Notes: a model not told the origin generated them from the sequence alone. A DNA stretch of 53,418 bases from Acetobacter cibinongensis (GCF_000963925.1 NZ_BAMV01000012.1:1-53418); one strand, 5' to 3'. Positions 19,116 to 29,567 are shown, counted from the stretch's first letter. A program made the numbers and translations.

Positions 19116-20219
19116 TTACACCCCCAAAATCCAGATAAGTCCTAGTCCCGCTAAAAGCAGCAGAAGAAGGGACAGCAGTACGGTTATGCTCACACGCAAG
19201 CCGCACCCGGCAAGGCTTTGTAGGTCTGTGCTCAGCCCCAAACCAGCCATGGACACAACGGTCAGAGCACTACTCACCTGCAAAGCTGGCTGAATGGCAA
19301 TAAGTGGCACCAGATGCATGGACCGCATGAGCGCCAAGCCCAGAAAACCAAGGATAAACCACGGCACGCACTGATGCAGCAGGAAAGTTTTTGCTGGCAA
19401 ATCTGCGCTAGTGCGTGAGGCGCTTATGACGTCCGTCCTGTTTTTTGCTGTTGTCTGCACAAGACAGGCAAGAAAAATGACTACAGGCCCTAGCATGAAA
19501 ACACGTGTCAGTTTGATCAACGTCCCGAACTGAACAGCGCTAGCGCCTGCGGGCGCTGTGGCGGCCAATACTTGTGGTACGGCATACACCGTTAAACCGG
19601 CCAATGCCCCATATTGCAGCGCCTGCATATGAAGAAGCGTGACAGACAACGGCAACAGCAGAACCAGTGCTACGCCCAACACGGCCGTAAACGAGATGGA
19701 CGCGGCGACATCCTCCCCCTCTGCATGAATAACGGGTGCAATGGCCGCAATGGCGGAGTTTCCGCAAATGGCATTCCCACAAGCAATCAGGGTTGCCATA
19801 CGGGACGGCAGCCCGAAGAGCCTGCCAATAGCGTAAGATGTGGCAATAGCCATAACAACAAACAGAGCAATGCCCAGAGGTAACGCTACCCCTTTGCCAA
19901 ACAGCATATGTGTGCTGATGGAAAGCCCCAGCACCATAACCGCCACATCCAGCATTTGCTTGGCACAAAAACGAATACCGACCAGCATGGCGGCGGTGGG
20001 GGCGTATAGCGCCCGCACCACTATGCCCAGTAGAATTGCCAGCACCAGTTCTTCCAGCCAGACAGTACCAAACGCGGCACGTTGCGCCCACGCTCCCACA
20101 ACAGCCACCGCCGTCACCCCAAGGCACAACATAATGCCGGGCATAAGCCTTCCAGCATGGCTTGCTATTGTGCGGCTCTGCACCATGACGGGTGTAAAAA
20201 ACTGGTTGGTGATGTTCAT
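19116..20219 (-). CDS. YeiH/UPF0324 family membrane protein (putative sulfate exporter family)
   Basis: 367 residues starting at the ATG at 20219, behind AGGAGG. About ten hydrophobic segments are present, with the family signature ACGNAICGNSAIAAIAPVI in the middle. The family is annotated as a putative sulfate or anion exporter; its substrate is not firmly established. A lysR gene starts divergently 100 bases away, the same arrangement as yeiH-yeiE in enterobacteria, so that regulator probably controls it. Confidence 0.85.
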   Translation of the reverse strand: MNITNQFFTPVMVQSRTIASHAGRLMPGIMLCLGVTAVAVVGAWAQRAAFGTVWLEELVLAILLGIVVRALYAPTAAMLVGIRFCAKQMLDVAVMVLGLSISTHMLFGKGVALPLGIALFVVMAIATSYAIGRLFGLPSRMATLIACGNAICGNSAIAAIAPVIHAEGEDVAASISFTAVLGVALVLLLPLSVTLLHMQALQYGALAGLTVYAVPQVLAATAPAGASAVQFGTLIKLTRVFMLGPVVIFLACLVQTTAKNRTDVISASRTSADLPAKTFLLHQCVPWFILGFLGLALMRSMHLVPLIAIQPALQVSSALTVVSMAGLGLSTDLQSLAGCGLRVSITVLLSLLLLLLAGLGLIWILGV

Positions 20220-20270
20220 GCTGCCTCGCCTCCTGATACTGGCAGCACACTGAATTTTTGGTATTGATAA

Positions 20271-20294
20271 TTCCAACGGATTATATCTATGGAA
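20271..20294. promoter_or_regulatory. Candidate LysR-type operator TTCCA-N14-TGGAA
   Basis: An inverted repeat with the T-N11-A character of LysR sites sits between the divergent yeiH-like and lysR starts. It is found by eye only; binding is inferred from position. Confidence 0.4.
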
Positions 20295-20319
20295 ACAATC
20301 TGATTTTGAGATTGATATT

Positions 20320-21213
20320 ATGACCCTTGAACAACTCCGTATTTTTATTGCCGTTGCGGAGCGAGAGCATGTTACCGCGGCAAGTCAGGCCCTTAACCTC
20401 ACGCAGTCTGCCGTCAGCAATGCCATTGCGGCATTGGAAGAGCGCTACGGCCTGAAGCTGTTTGACCGCGTGGGAAGAGGTATAGTGCTGAACGAATATG
20501 GACGGCTGTTTCTGGCAGAAGCGCGTGCCGTCATGGCGCGAGCAGGTCAGGCAGAGGCTTTGCTTGCCGATCTGGGCACACTCAAAACCGGCCATTTGAG
20601 TATTTACGCCAGCCAGACAATTGCCAGCTATTGGCTGCCAGAACGGTTGGCACAGTTCCGTCTGCTCTATCCTGCGATTACGCTGGATGTGCAGATCGGC
20701 AACTCGCATGAGGTCGCAGAGGCCGTTATTCAGGGCCAGTGCGAAGTGGGGCTGGTAGAAGGCGTTGTTTCTCACCCGCTACTGCAACAGGAGTGTATAG
20801 GGCAAGACCATCTGACAATTATTGCGTATCCCACGCACCCTCTGGTGCATAAAACCTCTATAACAGCAGATGATCTTTCACAGGCAGTCTGGGTGATGCG
20901 TGAACAAGGGTCCGGAACCCGCTCGAGCTTTGAAGATGCTCTTATGCAGGCAGGGTGTTGCGCTGCCAGCCTGAACGTTGGCATGACCCTTCCTTCTAAC
21001 GAGGCTGTTTTGAACGCTACACAGAACGGCGTAGGTCTTGCAGGATTATCGGAATACGTCGTGCGGACAGCTTTGGCTGCCGGACAGGTCGTGGCGCTTG
21101 ATGTGCCTCTGGCACCCCGTTTTTTTCAAAGCCTCCGCCACCGGGAACGTTACCATACTCGCACAGCTCAGGCTTTTCTGGCCCTTTTACAAACCGGGCG
21201 GACAAACGCATGA
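20320..21213 (+). CDS. LysR-family transcriptional regulator
   Basis: 297 residues. The N-terminal winged helix (MTLEQLRIFIAVAEREHVTAASQALNLTQSAVSNAIAALE) is the standard LysR DNA-binding domain, followed by a periplasmic-binding-like effector domain. It is divergent from the YeiH-type transporter, which is the likely target, and its stop overlaps the ATG of the DUF2809 gene (ATGA). The YeiE/CysL-type group is a possible home, but the effector is unknown. Confidence 0.92.
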   Translation: MTLEQLRIFIAVAEREHVTAASQALNLTQSAVSNAIAALEERYGLKLFDRVGRGIVLNEYGRLFLAEARAVMARAGQAEALLADLGTLKTGHLSIYASQTIASYWLPERLAQFRLLYPAITLDVQIGNSHEVAEAVIQGQCEVGLVEGVVSHPLLQQECIGQDHLTIIAYPTHPLVHKTSITADDLSQAVWVMREQGSGTRSSFEDALMQAGCCAASLNVGMTLPSNEAVLNATQNGVGLAGLSEYVVRTALAAGQVVALDVPLAPRFFQSLRHRERYHTRTAQAFLALLQTGRTNA

Positions 21214-21596
21214 CGCTCCTTTCGCGCCCTCCCCCACGCCTAACGCTTCTGCTGTGGTTGGTGGGCTGTATTCTGGCGGGCGTTATCCTGCGCAAGATAC
21301 CGCTCGGGCTGCCATTCTTTGTCACAAAGTGGGGTGGTTCTGCGTTATGGGGCGGCATGATCTGGTGCTGTGTCGCGTTCTGTATCCCCGCCAAACCGCG
21401 ATGGTTTATTGCCGTGACTGCGTGCCTATGTGCCGCGCTGACAGAAGGGCTTAAGCTACTGCACACACCCGCCTTAGACCATGTTCGTATGACCGCTCTG
21501 GGCGGTTTTCTGCTCGGCCATCATTTTGCCTGGGCTAATATTGGTGTTTATACAGCCGCAATTCTTGTTTTTTCTTGTCTGTTAGGGCGTCTATAA
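21210..21596 (+). CDS. DUF2809 family small membrane protein
   Basis: 128 residues with four hydrophobic segments: LLLWLVGCILAGVILRKIP, the region around WGGMIWCCVAFCIPAK, the TACLCAALTEGLKLLH helix, and a C-terminal anchor. The motif ALTEGLKLLHTPALDHVR.T..GGFLLG is the conserved DUF2809 pattern. Function is unknown. It overlaps the lysR stop, so both are likely translated from one message. Confidence 0.8.
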   Translation: MTLLSRPPPRLTLLLWLVGCILAGVILRKIPLGLPFFVTKWGGSALWGGMIWCCVAFCIPAKPRWFIAVTACLCAALTEGLKLLHTPALDHVRMTALGGFLLGHHFAWANIGVYTAAILVFSCLLGRL

Positions 21597-21722
21597 TACT
21601 TTAAATCTTAATTTTCTTTCTCCCCTTTTCCATCTACAGGCATAGGCTTATGATTTAAGAACTATGTAGCAGGTTATGGCGGCATGGGGCCGCCCGAATA
21701 GCCTGATACGCAACAAGGTATT

Positions 21723-22250
21723 ATGAGTATGACCTCTTCTACTCGCATTATGCTGGCCACTCTGGCCCTTAGCTGTGCAACCGCCCTTTCAGCGCCTGCT
21801 GCCCATGCTCTGACATCCAAAGAATGCCACCAGAACTATACCGCTGCACGCAAAGCGGGCACGGTAACTGGCCAGAGCTACAAAGAATACAAAGCTGCAA
21901 GCTGTGACGCGGCTGCTGCCACGACTGATGCCGCTACCAAAGCGCCGGCAGCAGACACCCCAGCCACTGCGCCGAAAGCTGAAAAGCCAACAGTTGCCAC
22001 CACACCTGCTGCTACAGCACCTGCCGCAGCACCTAAATCTGCTGCCCCGGCTGCTTCTACCGCTGGCGTTGTGTTCCCCAGCGCTGTTGCTGACCAGTAT
22101 TCAAAACTGTCAGCCGGCAAGGCCCGCATGAAAACCTGTCTGGACCAGTATAATGCCAACAAGGAAAAAGGCGGCAACGGGTCTTTGAAATGGATTCAGA
22201 AAGGCGGCGGCTACTACAGCCAGTGCAATACACGTCTTAAAGGCGAATAA
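21723..22250 (+). CDS. Secreted Ala/Pro-rich protein with two Cys-Tyr-Lys repeats
   Basis: 175 residues. A signal peptide (about residues 1-30, ending APAAHA) is followed by a short repeat with paired cysteines (ECHQNYTAARKAGTVTG...SC), an Ala/Pro/Lys/Thr linker of about 70 residues, and a second copy (TCLDQYNANKEKGG...W...C). The Cys...Tyr...Lys...Gly...Cys pattern is known from small periplasmic proteins of alphaproteobacteria; the linker would span or bind the cell wall. The function is not known to me. Its own promoter region and terminator suggest a monocistronic unit. Confidence 0.75.
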   Translation: MSMTSSTRIMLATLALSCATALSAPAAHALTSKECHQNYTAARKAGTVTGQSYKEYKAASCDAAAATTDAATKAPAADTPATAPKAEKPTVATTPAATAPAAAPKSAAPAASTAGVVFPSAVADQYSKLSAGKARMKTCLDQYNANKEKGGNGSLKWIQKGGGYYSQCNTRLKGE

Positions 22251-22266
22251 AATACACTGTGTTTTT

Positions 22267-22298
22267 CCGGAGTACCTTTACGGGTGCTCCGGTTTTTT
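22267..22298 (+). terminator. Terminator after the secreted repeat protein
   Basis: CCGGAGTACC pairs with GGTGCTCCGG around a short loop, followed by six T residues. Confidence 0.85.
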
Positions 22299-23231
22299 CA
22301 AACGCACAGCGGATGGCATGACATACAGCTTGCCTGTGCGATAAGAAATCCAGACCCTATGAGCTGCAAACCAGTCTGCCCCCAGCAGCATGTCTGCTGC
22401 GTCATGAATACTGACCACAGTCAGAACTGGCTGTTTTTCTTCTTCCAGACCATATTTCAGGGTTTCAAATTTGTGCCAGTGGTACACCTGCCCGCGCCCA
22501 TCCAGGCCGCTGGTCACACCGCCTGGGTCCGCCGCCAGCGTTGCTGCGGACACCCCAAGCCGTTTTACAGCAGCTTCTGACACAATACGGGAACGCGCAC
22601 CGCTATCCACAAGGGCTTTGAGCGGGTGCCCATCCAACTCGACCTGAATGGAAACACGGCGGCCATCAAACTGCATGGGCAGAGCGCGATAGATCACATG
22701 CCAGTTTTGTGGCCCTGCACACAGAGGTGATGCGGTATCGGGAGCCCAGAAATTGAGCCATCCCTCCGCCACGTTAAATTCCACATCGTAACGGGAGAGC
22801 AGATCTCCCCCAACCAGACCTTCAATAGGCGGCTGCACGGGCGGTTTGCTGGGCAGATACCCAACAGGCACTGACACCGGGCCGTTTTCTACGCCCCCCA
22901 TAACAAACGATCTAACCAGAACATTGGGGACCAATCGCCCATTCCCGCCTGTCCCCTGCACCACTGTGTGCCTTGCAGGGTCTAGCGGCAGGCCAAAGGC
23001 ATCTGCGCCTTCAGGGGAAATCAGGCTGCCTTCGGACCCGGTATCTATAATCATGCTGGCAGCATGGCCATTCAGCTGGACCGGGCTACTCAAAAACCCT
23101 GCATCATTCCGCAGGGGGATATGTGCCAGAAGTTGGCGCTTGCATACGCCCTCCGCTGCATACCCTGCTATGGGCACCATTACAGCACCCGCCAGCAGTC
23201 CGACAGCCTGCATCAGGCGTATAAGGCGCAT
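22278..23231 (-). CDS. Periplasmic retropepsin-like aspartyl protease
   Basis: 317 residues with an N-terminal signal peptide (LMQAVGLLAGAVMVPIAGYAA). Two aspartyl protease half-sites are present in one chain: IDTGSEGSLIS and VDSGARSRIVS. This duplicated arrangement resembles the retropepsin-like family of alphaproteobacteria. Its substrate is unknown. It starts 3 bases after the stop of pip and is the last gene of a xerC-pip-protease operon. Confidence 0.82.
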   Translation of the reverse strand: MRLIRLMQAVGLLAGAVMVPIAGYAAEGVCKRQLLAHIPLRNDAGFLSSPVQLNGHAASMIIDTGSEGSLISPEGADAFGLPLDPARHTVVQGTGGNGRLVPNVLVRSFVMGGVENGPVSVPVGYLPSKPPVQPPIEGLVGGDLLSRYDVEFNVAEGWLNFWAPDTASPLCAGPQNWHVIYRALPMQFDGRRVSIQVELDGHPLKALVDSGARSRIVSEAAVKRLGVSAATLAADPGGVTSGLDGRGQVYHWHKFETLKYGLEEEKQPVLTVVSIHDAADMLLGADWFAAHRVWISYRTGKLYVMPSAVRLKKPEHP

Positions 23232-23234
23232 GGC

Positions 23235-24212
<978 letters not shown>

Positions 24213-24226
24213 TTATAGTCACCAGA

Positions 24227-25189
24227 TTAGGGTTTGCTGCCGCTTTGGGCCCGTGGGTGGGCCCGCACCCATACGTCCAGCAAGCGTGCTTCATCCGCCA
24301 AGGTATAACGCTGGGTTGTGGACAGACTGGCGTGACCCAATAGTTCCTGAATAACACGCAGGTCTGCGCCACCCTCCATCAAGTGCGTTGCGAAAGAATG
24401 GCGGAGGGAATGGGGCGTTGCGGTATCTGGCAACCCGGCCAACGCCCGCCACTCTCGCATGGCTTTTTGGGCTACCCCGGCCTGTAAGCGCTTGCCGCGC
24501 ACACCGGGAAACAAAGGGTCAGCCGCATGAGGGGACGGATGGTGCTTGAGCCAACCCTCCAGCCCCTGCTGCACCTGCGGCAGAACCGGCACCAGACGCT
24601 CCTTGTTGCCTTTTCCTGTAATTCTCAGCACCCCACTCCCGCGCATGGTGGCAAGATCAGCCACGTTCAGGTTCAAGGCCTCAGAAATACGCAGTCCACA
24701 CCCGTATAAAAGCAGAAACAGGGCGGCATCCCGCCTGCGTGCCATTTCGGTGTGGGCAACATCCCCTATATCCTGCGGCACAGCTTTGGCGTCCGGCACA
24801 CTCAAAGGCCTTGGGAGCGGCTTTTTGGTCCGTGGTGTGGCCAACAGGCTCACGGCGGCATTTTCCACCCCCTGCCGCCGTGCCAGATACCGGAAAAATG
24901 ACCGTACAGCAGACACGCGGCGGGAGCGGGTACGGGCTGCGCGGTCCGGTGTGGTTTTACGGACAGTAGTGCTCATGGCCCATGTTTGCTCATGTGCAAG
25001 CCATGCCCGCATATCCCGCAGGCTTATCTTGGCCAACCCTGCCATATCCGGGAGGCCGCCCAGATGCTCGCTCATAAACGCCATAAAGCGGGCCAGATCA
25101 TTCTGATAAGCCTCAATAGTCAGTGGGGAAGCTCTGCGCTCAGCGGTCATCCATGCCAGAAAGGCCTGAACTGCCTGCTCCGCTGTCAT
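24227..25189 (-). CDS. xerC: Site-specific tyrosine recombinase XerC
   Basis: 320 residues. A SAM-like N-terminal domain is followed by the catalytic domain with GCGLRISEAL (Arg), HSLRHSFATHL (His, Arg), LGHASLSTTQRYT (His and the nucleophile Tyr). XerC with XerD resolves chromosome dimers at dif at the division site. The ATG at 25189 is preferred over a GTG five codons upstream because GGGAGAAG precedes it. It is divergent from priA. It is a chromosomal recombinase and not evidence for a local mobile element. Confidence 0.93.
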   Translation of the reverse strand: MTAEQAVQAFLAWMTAERRASPLTIEAYQNDLARFMAFMSEHLGGLPDMAGLAKISLRDMRAWLAHEQTWAMSTTVRKTTPDRAARTRSRRVSAVRSFFRYLARRQGVENAAVSLLATPRTKKPLPRPLSVPDAKAVPQDIGDVAHTEMARRRDAALFLLLYGCGLRISEALNLNVADLATMRGSGVLRITGKGNKERLVPVLPQVQQGLEGWLKHHPSPHAADPLFPGVRGKRLQAGVAQKAMREWRALAGLPDTATPHSLRHSFATHLMEGGADLRVIQELLGHASLSTTQRYTLADEARLLDVWVRAHPRAQSGSKP

Positions 25190-25310
25190 GCTCACTTCTC
25201 CCACTCACCTTCTGCCGGTCATCTACCACGAACAGCGCTTTAGTTGTTCAGAGTTTTTCTGAATACGCAAGCACTGTTCTTTAAGACCTCACCCGCTTAC
25301 AAAGAGAGGT

Positions 25311-27575
25311 ATGGAGCCTGCCTCGTTCTCATCTCTCCTGCATGATGATGCGCCCCCGCCGCCCGCCCCAAAGCAGGTGCGGCAACGTGTGGCTGTGCTA
25401 TTGCCAATGCCTTTCCCCGGCCCGTTTGACTATGCAGCACCTGCTGACATGCCCTTGCAGCCGGGCGATATTGTGGTGGTGCCCCTTGGCCGCAGGCAGG
25501 AAACCGGCGTGGTGTGGGAAAGCAGCCCCTCTCTACCGGCTGACTTTGCGCCGCCCCCGCAACGCAGTGTAGACGCCAACCGCCTACGGCCAGTGGCCGA
25601 ACTGCTGGACCTGCCGCCTCTGCCTGCGGAATTACGGCACTTTATTGACTGGGTGGCAGCCTATACGCTGTCTCCGCCCGGCATGGTGCTGGCCATGACC
25701 CTGCGGCTGCACATGCGTGGCGTACCAGTACCCAGTATGGGCTGGCTACTGGCAGACCCTTTACCGGCAACACTCCGCATCACCCCTGCCCGCCAGAAAA
25801 TTCTTGATCGCTTAAAAGATGGTATTGCCCGCACCACAACAGACCTAGCCTCTGCGGCGGGCGTTGGTCCCGGCGTGGTAAAGGGTCTGGCTGATGCCAA
25901 GGCCCTGCAAAGCGTGAAGCTTGGGCCCGAACGGATATTTGCGGCACCAGACCCACACCATAACCCACCCGTTCTGGAAGGCGAGCAGCAGACTGCAACC
26001 GCAGCGTTGCGTCAGACCGTGCGCGATGGGGGCTTTTCCGTCACGTTGCTGGAAGGGGTAACAGGCTCCGGCAAAACAGAAATTTATCTGGAAGCCATTG
26101 CCGCGTGTCTGGAGCAGGGCAAACAGGCTTTGGTGCTGTTGCCGGAAATTGCTCTTTCCGCCCAATGGATGCAGCGCTTTGTACGCCGCTTTGGGGCAGA
26201 ACCTGCCGTCTGGCACTCGGAAATCGGCCAGCGGGCCCGCCGTCTGACGTGGCACAGCACGGCCAACGGCAGTGCGACTGTTGTTGTCGGCGCACGCTCT
26301 GCTCTCTTTCTACCCTTTGCCAATCTTGGCCTTATTATTGTGGATGAGGAGCACGAAAGCCTGTTCAAGCAGGAAGAAGGTGTCATTTACAACGCACGGG
26401 ACATGGCCGTGGTACGGGCAAGGCTTTCCGGCTTTCCCATGGCGCTGGTCTCTGCCACGCCCAGCCTGGAAACGCTGGCTAATGCGGAAGCGGGACGTTA
26501 CCGGCACCTGATACTCCCGTCCCGCCATGGCGGAGCGTCCCTGCCGGACACACAGATTCTGGACATGCGCGAGCACCCTCCACCGCGCGGGCTATTTTTA
26601 TCTCCTGCTTTGACAGAAGAATTATCAGCCACTTTTGCGCGGCAGGAACAGGCCATGCTGTTCCTGAACAGGAGAGGTTATGCGCCTTTAACCCTTTGCC
26701 GCACCTGCGGGCACCGTATGGAGTGCCCACACTGCACCGCATGGCTGGTTGAACATAGGGCCAAAAAGCTTCTCTCCTGCCATTATTGCGACCATACGGA
26801 ACCCATGCCCGCAGCCTGCCCCACCTGTGGGTCAGACGACAGCCTGACGGCCATTGGCCCCGGCATTGAACGTATTACCGAAGAAGCCAGACAGCTTTTC
26901 CCTGATGCCCGTATTCTGGTCATGGCCAGTGATACGCTGGGCGGCCCGGCGACCACGGCAGAAGCCGTGGCCAAAATTTCCCGCCGAGAGGTTGACCTGA
27001 TTATTGGCACGCAGGTTGTGGCCAAAGGCTGGCATTTTCCGCACCTGACCCTTGTTGGCATTGTGGATGCTGATCTGGGCCTCGGGGGCGCAGACCTGCG
27101 CGCAGGGGAGCGCACCATCCAGCTCCTGCATCAGGTTGCAGGCCGTGCGGGGCGGGCCAGCACGCCGGGGCGCGTGTTGCTGCAAAGCTATACCCCCATG
27201 CACCCTGTCATGCAGGCCCTTGTTTCAGGTGATTTTGATGCCTTCATGGCGCAGGAGGCCGAACAGCGGCGGCCGGGTTTCTGGCCCCCTTATGGCAGAC
27301 TGGCTGCCCTGATTATCAGTGCGGATGATGCAAAAGAGGCTGATGCCACAGCCGCAGCGCTAGCCCGCGTGGCCCCTTATGGTGAGGGAATACAAGTTCT
27401 CGGCCCTGTTCCTGCCCCCATTGCCGTGCTCCGTAACAGACACCGCCGCCGTCTGTTGTTAAGGACTGTGCGCACCATTGCCGTACAGCCTATTCTTCGG
27501 CGGTGGCTTGGCATGGTTAAACCCGGCAGAACCGTGCGCATAGATGTGGATATAGACCCGATCTCGTTCCTGTAA
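25311..27575 (+). CDS. priA: Primosomal replication-restart helicase PriA
   Basis: 754 residues. The N-terminal 3'-DNA-binding domain is followed by the helicase core with GVTGSGKTEIYLEA (Walker A, about residue 249) and DEEHE (Walker B, about 345). A zinc-binding insertion with clustered CxxC pairs (CRTCGHRMECPHC, CHYCDH, CPTCGS) spans about 462-507, and the C-terminal motif HQVAGRAGRA follows. PriA reloads the replisome at stalled forks. It is divergent from xerC and ends at a terminator shared with yajC. Confidence 0.97.
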   Translation: MEPASFSSLLHDDAPPPPAPKQVRQRVAVLLPMPFPGPFDYAAPADMPLQPGDIVVVPLGRRQETGVVWESSPSLPADFAPPPQRSVDANRLRPVAELLDLPPLPAELRHFIDWVAAYTLSPPGMVLAMTLRLHMRGVPVPSMGWLLADPLPATLRITPARQKILDRLKDGIARTTTDLASAAGVGPGVVKGLADAKALQSVKLGPERIFAAPDPHHNPPVLEGEQQTATAALRQTVRDGGFSVTLLEGVTGSGKTEIYLEAIAACLEQGKQALVLLPEIALSAQWMQRFVRRFGAEPAVWHSEIGQRARRLTWHSTANGSATVVVGARSALFLPFANLGLIIVDEEHESLFKQEEGVIYNARDMAVVRARLSGFPMALVSATPSLETLANAEAGRYRHLILPSRHGGASLPDTQILDMREHPPPRGLFLSPALTEELSATFARQEQAMLFLNRRGYAPLTLCRTCGHRMECPHCTAWLVEHRAKKLLSCHYCDHTEPMPAACPTCGSDDSLTAIGPGIERITEEARQLFPDARILVMASDTLGGPATTAEAVAKISRREVDLIIGTQVVAKGWHFPHLTLVGIVDADLGLGGADLRAGERTIQLLHQVAGRAGRASTPGRVLLQSYTPMHPVMQALVSGDFDAFMAQEAEQRRPGFWPPYGRLAALIISADDAKEADATAAALARVAPYGEGIQVLGPVPAPIAVLRNRHRRRLLLRTVRTIAVQPILRRWLGMVKPGRTVRIDVDIDPISFL

Positions 27576-27599
27576 CGGCTGGGTTGTGCTGGCATTATA

Positions 27600-27629
27600 A
27601 AAAAGGAGCCAATCTGGCTCCTTCTCTTT
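27600..27629. terminator. Bidirectional terminator between priA and yajC
   Basis: AAGGAGCC and GGCTCCTT form a stem with a five-base loop. T-rich sequence follows on both strands, and the site lies between convergent genes. Confidence 0.8.
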
Positions 27630-27672
27630 GAGTGTTAAACTGGCGGCACAGGAGGCCTGTGGAACAACACTC

Positions 27673-27978
27673 TTATTTCTTGGCTTTTTCTATATCGTTC
27701 GCCGGTTTTGCCGTGCTGGTCAGAACGGTTGTGATGGTGTCACGCAGAACCATGACCCGCACGTTGGGAGCAATTTCCACTTCCACTTCGTTCGTGTCTT
27801 CGCGGCTTTTCTGCACCACACCAATAACACCGCCTGCTGTTACAATGCGGTCACCCCGGCGAAGGGATTTCAGCTCGTTCCGCAGTTGCTTCTGGCGCTG
27901 CTGCTGCGGACGGATAAGCAGAAAATACATGATGGCGAAAACGCCAACAAATGGCAAAAATGACATAACGTCGGACAT
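27673..27978 (-). CDS. yajC: Preprotein translocase subunit YajC
   Basis: 101 residues from the ATG at 27978. One membrane segment (FLPFVGVFAIMYFLLIRPQQ) is followed by the charged KQLRNELKSLRRGDRIVTAGG region typical of YajC, an accessory of SecDF. The frame is open up to 28140, but the extra 54 residues are unlike the family. No strong ribosome site is visible at either start, so the start is tentative. It diverges from the DUF815 ATPase gene. Confidence 0.9.
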   Translation of the reverse strand: MSDVMSFLPFVGVFAIMYFLLIRPQQQRQKQLRNELKSLRRGDRIVTAGGVIGVVQKSREDTNEVEVEIAPNVRVMVLRDTITTVLTSTAKPANDIEKAKK

Positions 27979-28146
27979 GGGAACGGCTTTCAAACTAACA
28001 CTGGTTGCACCAACAAACGGGCAGACCATAATTTTAGCTACAGGTGCGTCAAGCGCCTGTCTGTTGTCCAGCCCTTTCTTCTGGCTGCCATCTGGTTTAG
28101 TTTTCGCGTCCACACCAAGCAAAACAGCCAGCAGGAGCAATGTTTC

Positions 28147-29031
28147 ATGGTAACAGACCCAACAGAACTTTCTGTGCTGGACCGCATTGCCGCAGCCCTT
28201 GAACGCCTGTCACCCCCCGCCCCTACCCTGAACGGAGTGGACAAGGCAGACGCTTTTGTGTGGCTACCCGAGCAAGGCCGCCTGCTGCCTGTGCCCCATG
28301 TTGCCCATGTAGAAGCCAGCCTGTTGCAAGGTGTAGATCACCAGCGCCAGACCCTGCTGGACAATACGGAGAATTTTGCCCGCGGCCTGCCTGCCAATAA
28401 TGCCATGCTCTGGGGCGCACGCGGCATGGGCAAGTCGTCCCTGGTCAAAGGGGCGCATGCCCTTGTTAACCAAATTGGCGGCAAAGCCTGCCAACCGGGT
28501 CAGGGACGCATTGTTCTCCTCGAAATCCAGCGCGAAGACCTCGCCACTCTGCCGGAACTGCTGGCTCTGCTGCGCGAAAGCCCGCGCCGCTTCATTATCT
28601 TCTGTGATGACCTGTCTTTTGAAAAAGAGGACCGGGACTACAAAGCCCTCAAGTCCGTGCTGGATGGTGGCATTGCTGGTCGGCCAGACAATGTGCTGTT
28701 TTACGCCACATCCAACCGCAGACACCTGATGCCGCGTGACATGATTGAGAACGAACGCGCCTCAGCCATTAATCCCTCTGAAGCCACAGAAGAAAAAGTC
28801 TCTCTTTCAGACCGTTTTGGTCTCTGGCTTGGCTTTCATGCCTGCCCGCAAGACGTATTTCTGGATATGGTCCGCACTTACGCAAAAGAACGCACCCTGC
28901 CTCTGGATGATGCAGAGCTGACGGCACGCGCCAATACATGGGCTATTACCCGTGGCAGCCGTTCAGGGCGTGTTGCTTTTCAGTTCATTGAAGACCTGAC
29001 CGCCCAACTCGCCCAAGGCCGCTCACTGTGA
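28147..29031 (+). CDS. DUF815 family AAA ATPase
   Basis: 294 residues. GARGMGKSS (90-98) is the Walker A motif and FIIFCDDLSFE is Walker B; YATSNRRHLMP resembles the sensor 1 region. DUF815 is a widespread, poorly characterised AAA+ family of alpha- and betaproteobacteria. The start at 28147 overlaps the open region upstream of yajC. A DUF2721 membrane protein follows after 41 bases, possibly cotranscribed. The role is unknown. Confidence 0.85.
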   Translation: MVTDPTELSVLDRIAAALERLSPPAPTLNGVDKADAFVWLPEQGRLLPVPHVAHVEASLLQGVDHQRQTLLDNTENFARGLPANNAMLWGARGMGKSSLVKGAHALVNQIGGKACQPGQGRIVLLEIQREDLATLPELLALLRESPRRFIIFCDDLSFEKEDRDYKALKSVLDGGIAGRPDNVLFYATSNRRHLMPRDMIENERASAINPSEATEEKVSLSDRFGLWLGFHACPQDVFLDMVRTYAKERTLPLDDAELTARANTWAITRGSRSGRVAFQFIEDLTAQLAQGRSL

Positions 29032-29072
29032 TGCCTTCCTCGCTTTAAACACTGACCAAGGACGTCTTGCTT

Positions 29073-29567
29073 ATGGCCCTCCCCATTTTTGGAGGCATTT
29101 CTGGTGAACCAGTTGATAGTGTCGCTCACATCATCCAAGTTGCTCTTACGCCCGTTTTTATGCTGTCGGGTATCGGGACGTTATTGAACCTCTTCAACAC
29201 GCGTCTGGCGCGGGTGTCTGACCATATTGAGCAGGCGAATGCTCTGCTGATCGACGATAATGACGACGTGGAACGCAACAAAACGCTTGAGCGCCACCTT
29301 GTCCGCCTGCACCGGCGCACGTTGATGCTTGATGCTGCCATTCTGGCAGGTGGCCTTGGGGGCGCTTCCTCCTGCGGTGCGGCTTTTGTGCTGTTTCTGG
29401 GGAGTGTACGCGATTCTTCCGTCGCTACCTGGCTGGTTGTCATGTTTGGTCTGGCGCTTAGCTGCACAGTGGGTGCCTTGGCCCTGTTTTTGGGGGATAG
29501 CCTTATTTCCTGGCACGGCCTCAAACGCGAAGGCCCGCTCCCGCGCCCCATGCCCAAGGCGGTCTGA
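29073..29567 (+). CDS. DUF2721 family membrane protein
   Basis: 164 residues from the ATG at 29073, ten bases after AAGGA; an in-frame TTG at 29067 lies too close to that site. A hydrophobic N-terminal segment (ALTPVFMLSGIGTLLNLF) is followed by a charged coiled region (NTRLARVSDHIEQANALL, RNKTLERHLVRLHRR) and two C-terminal membrane spans. This is the conserved DUF2721 layout; the function is unknown. Confidence 0.78.
   Translation: MALPIFGGISGEPVDSVAHIIQVALTPVFMLSGIGTLLNLFNTRLARVSDHIEQANALLIDDNDDVERNKTLERHLVRLHRRTLMLDAAILAGGLGGASSCGAAFVLFLGSVRDSSVATWLVVMFGLALSCTVGALALFLGDSLISWHGLKREGPLPRPMPKAV

Noticed and set aside
24227..25189. Tyrosine recombinase as a sign of a mobile element
   Set aside because: It is XerC next to priA, a chromosomal housekeeping arrangement, not an element integrase.
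27979..28140. 54-residue N-terminal extension of YajC
   Set aside because: YajC proteins start just before the membrane segment, and the extension overlaps the divergent gene's upstream region.
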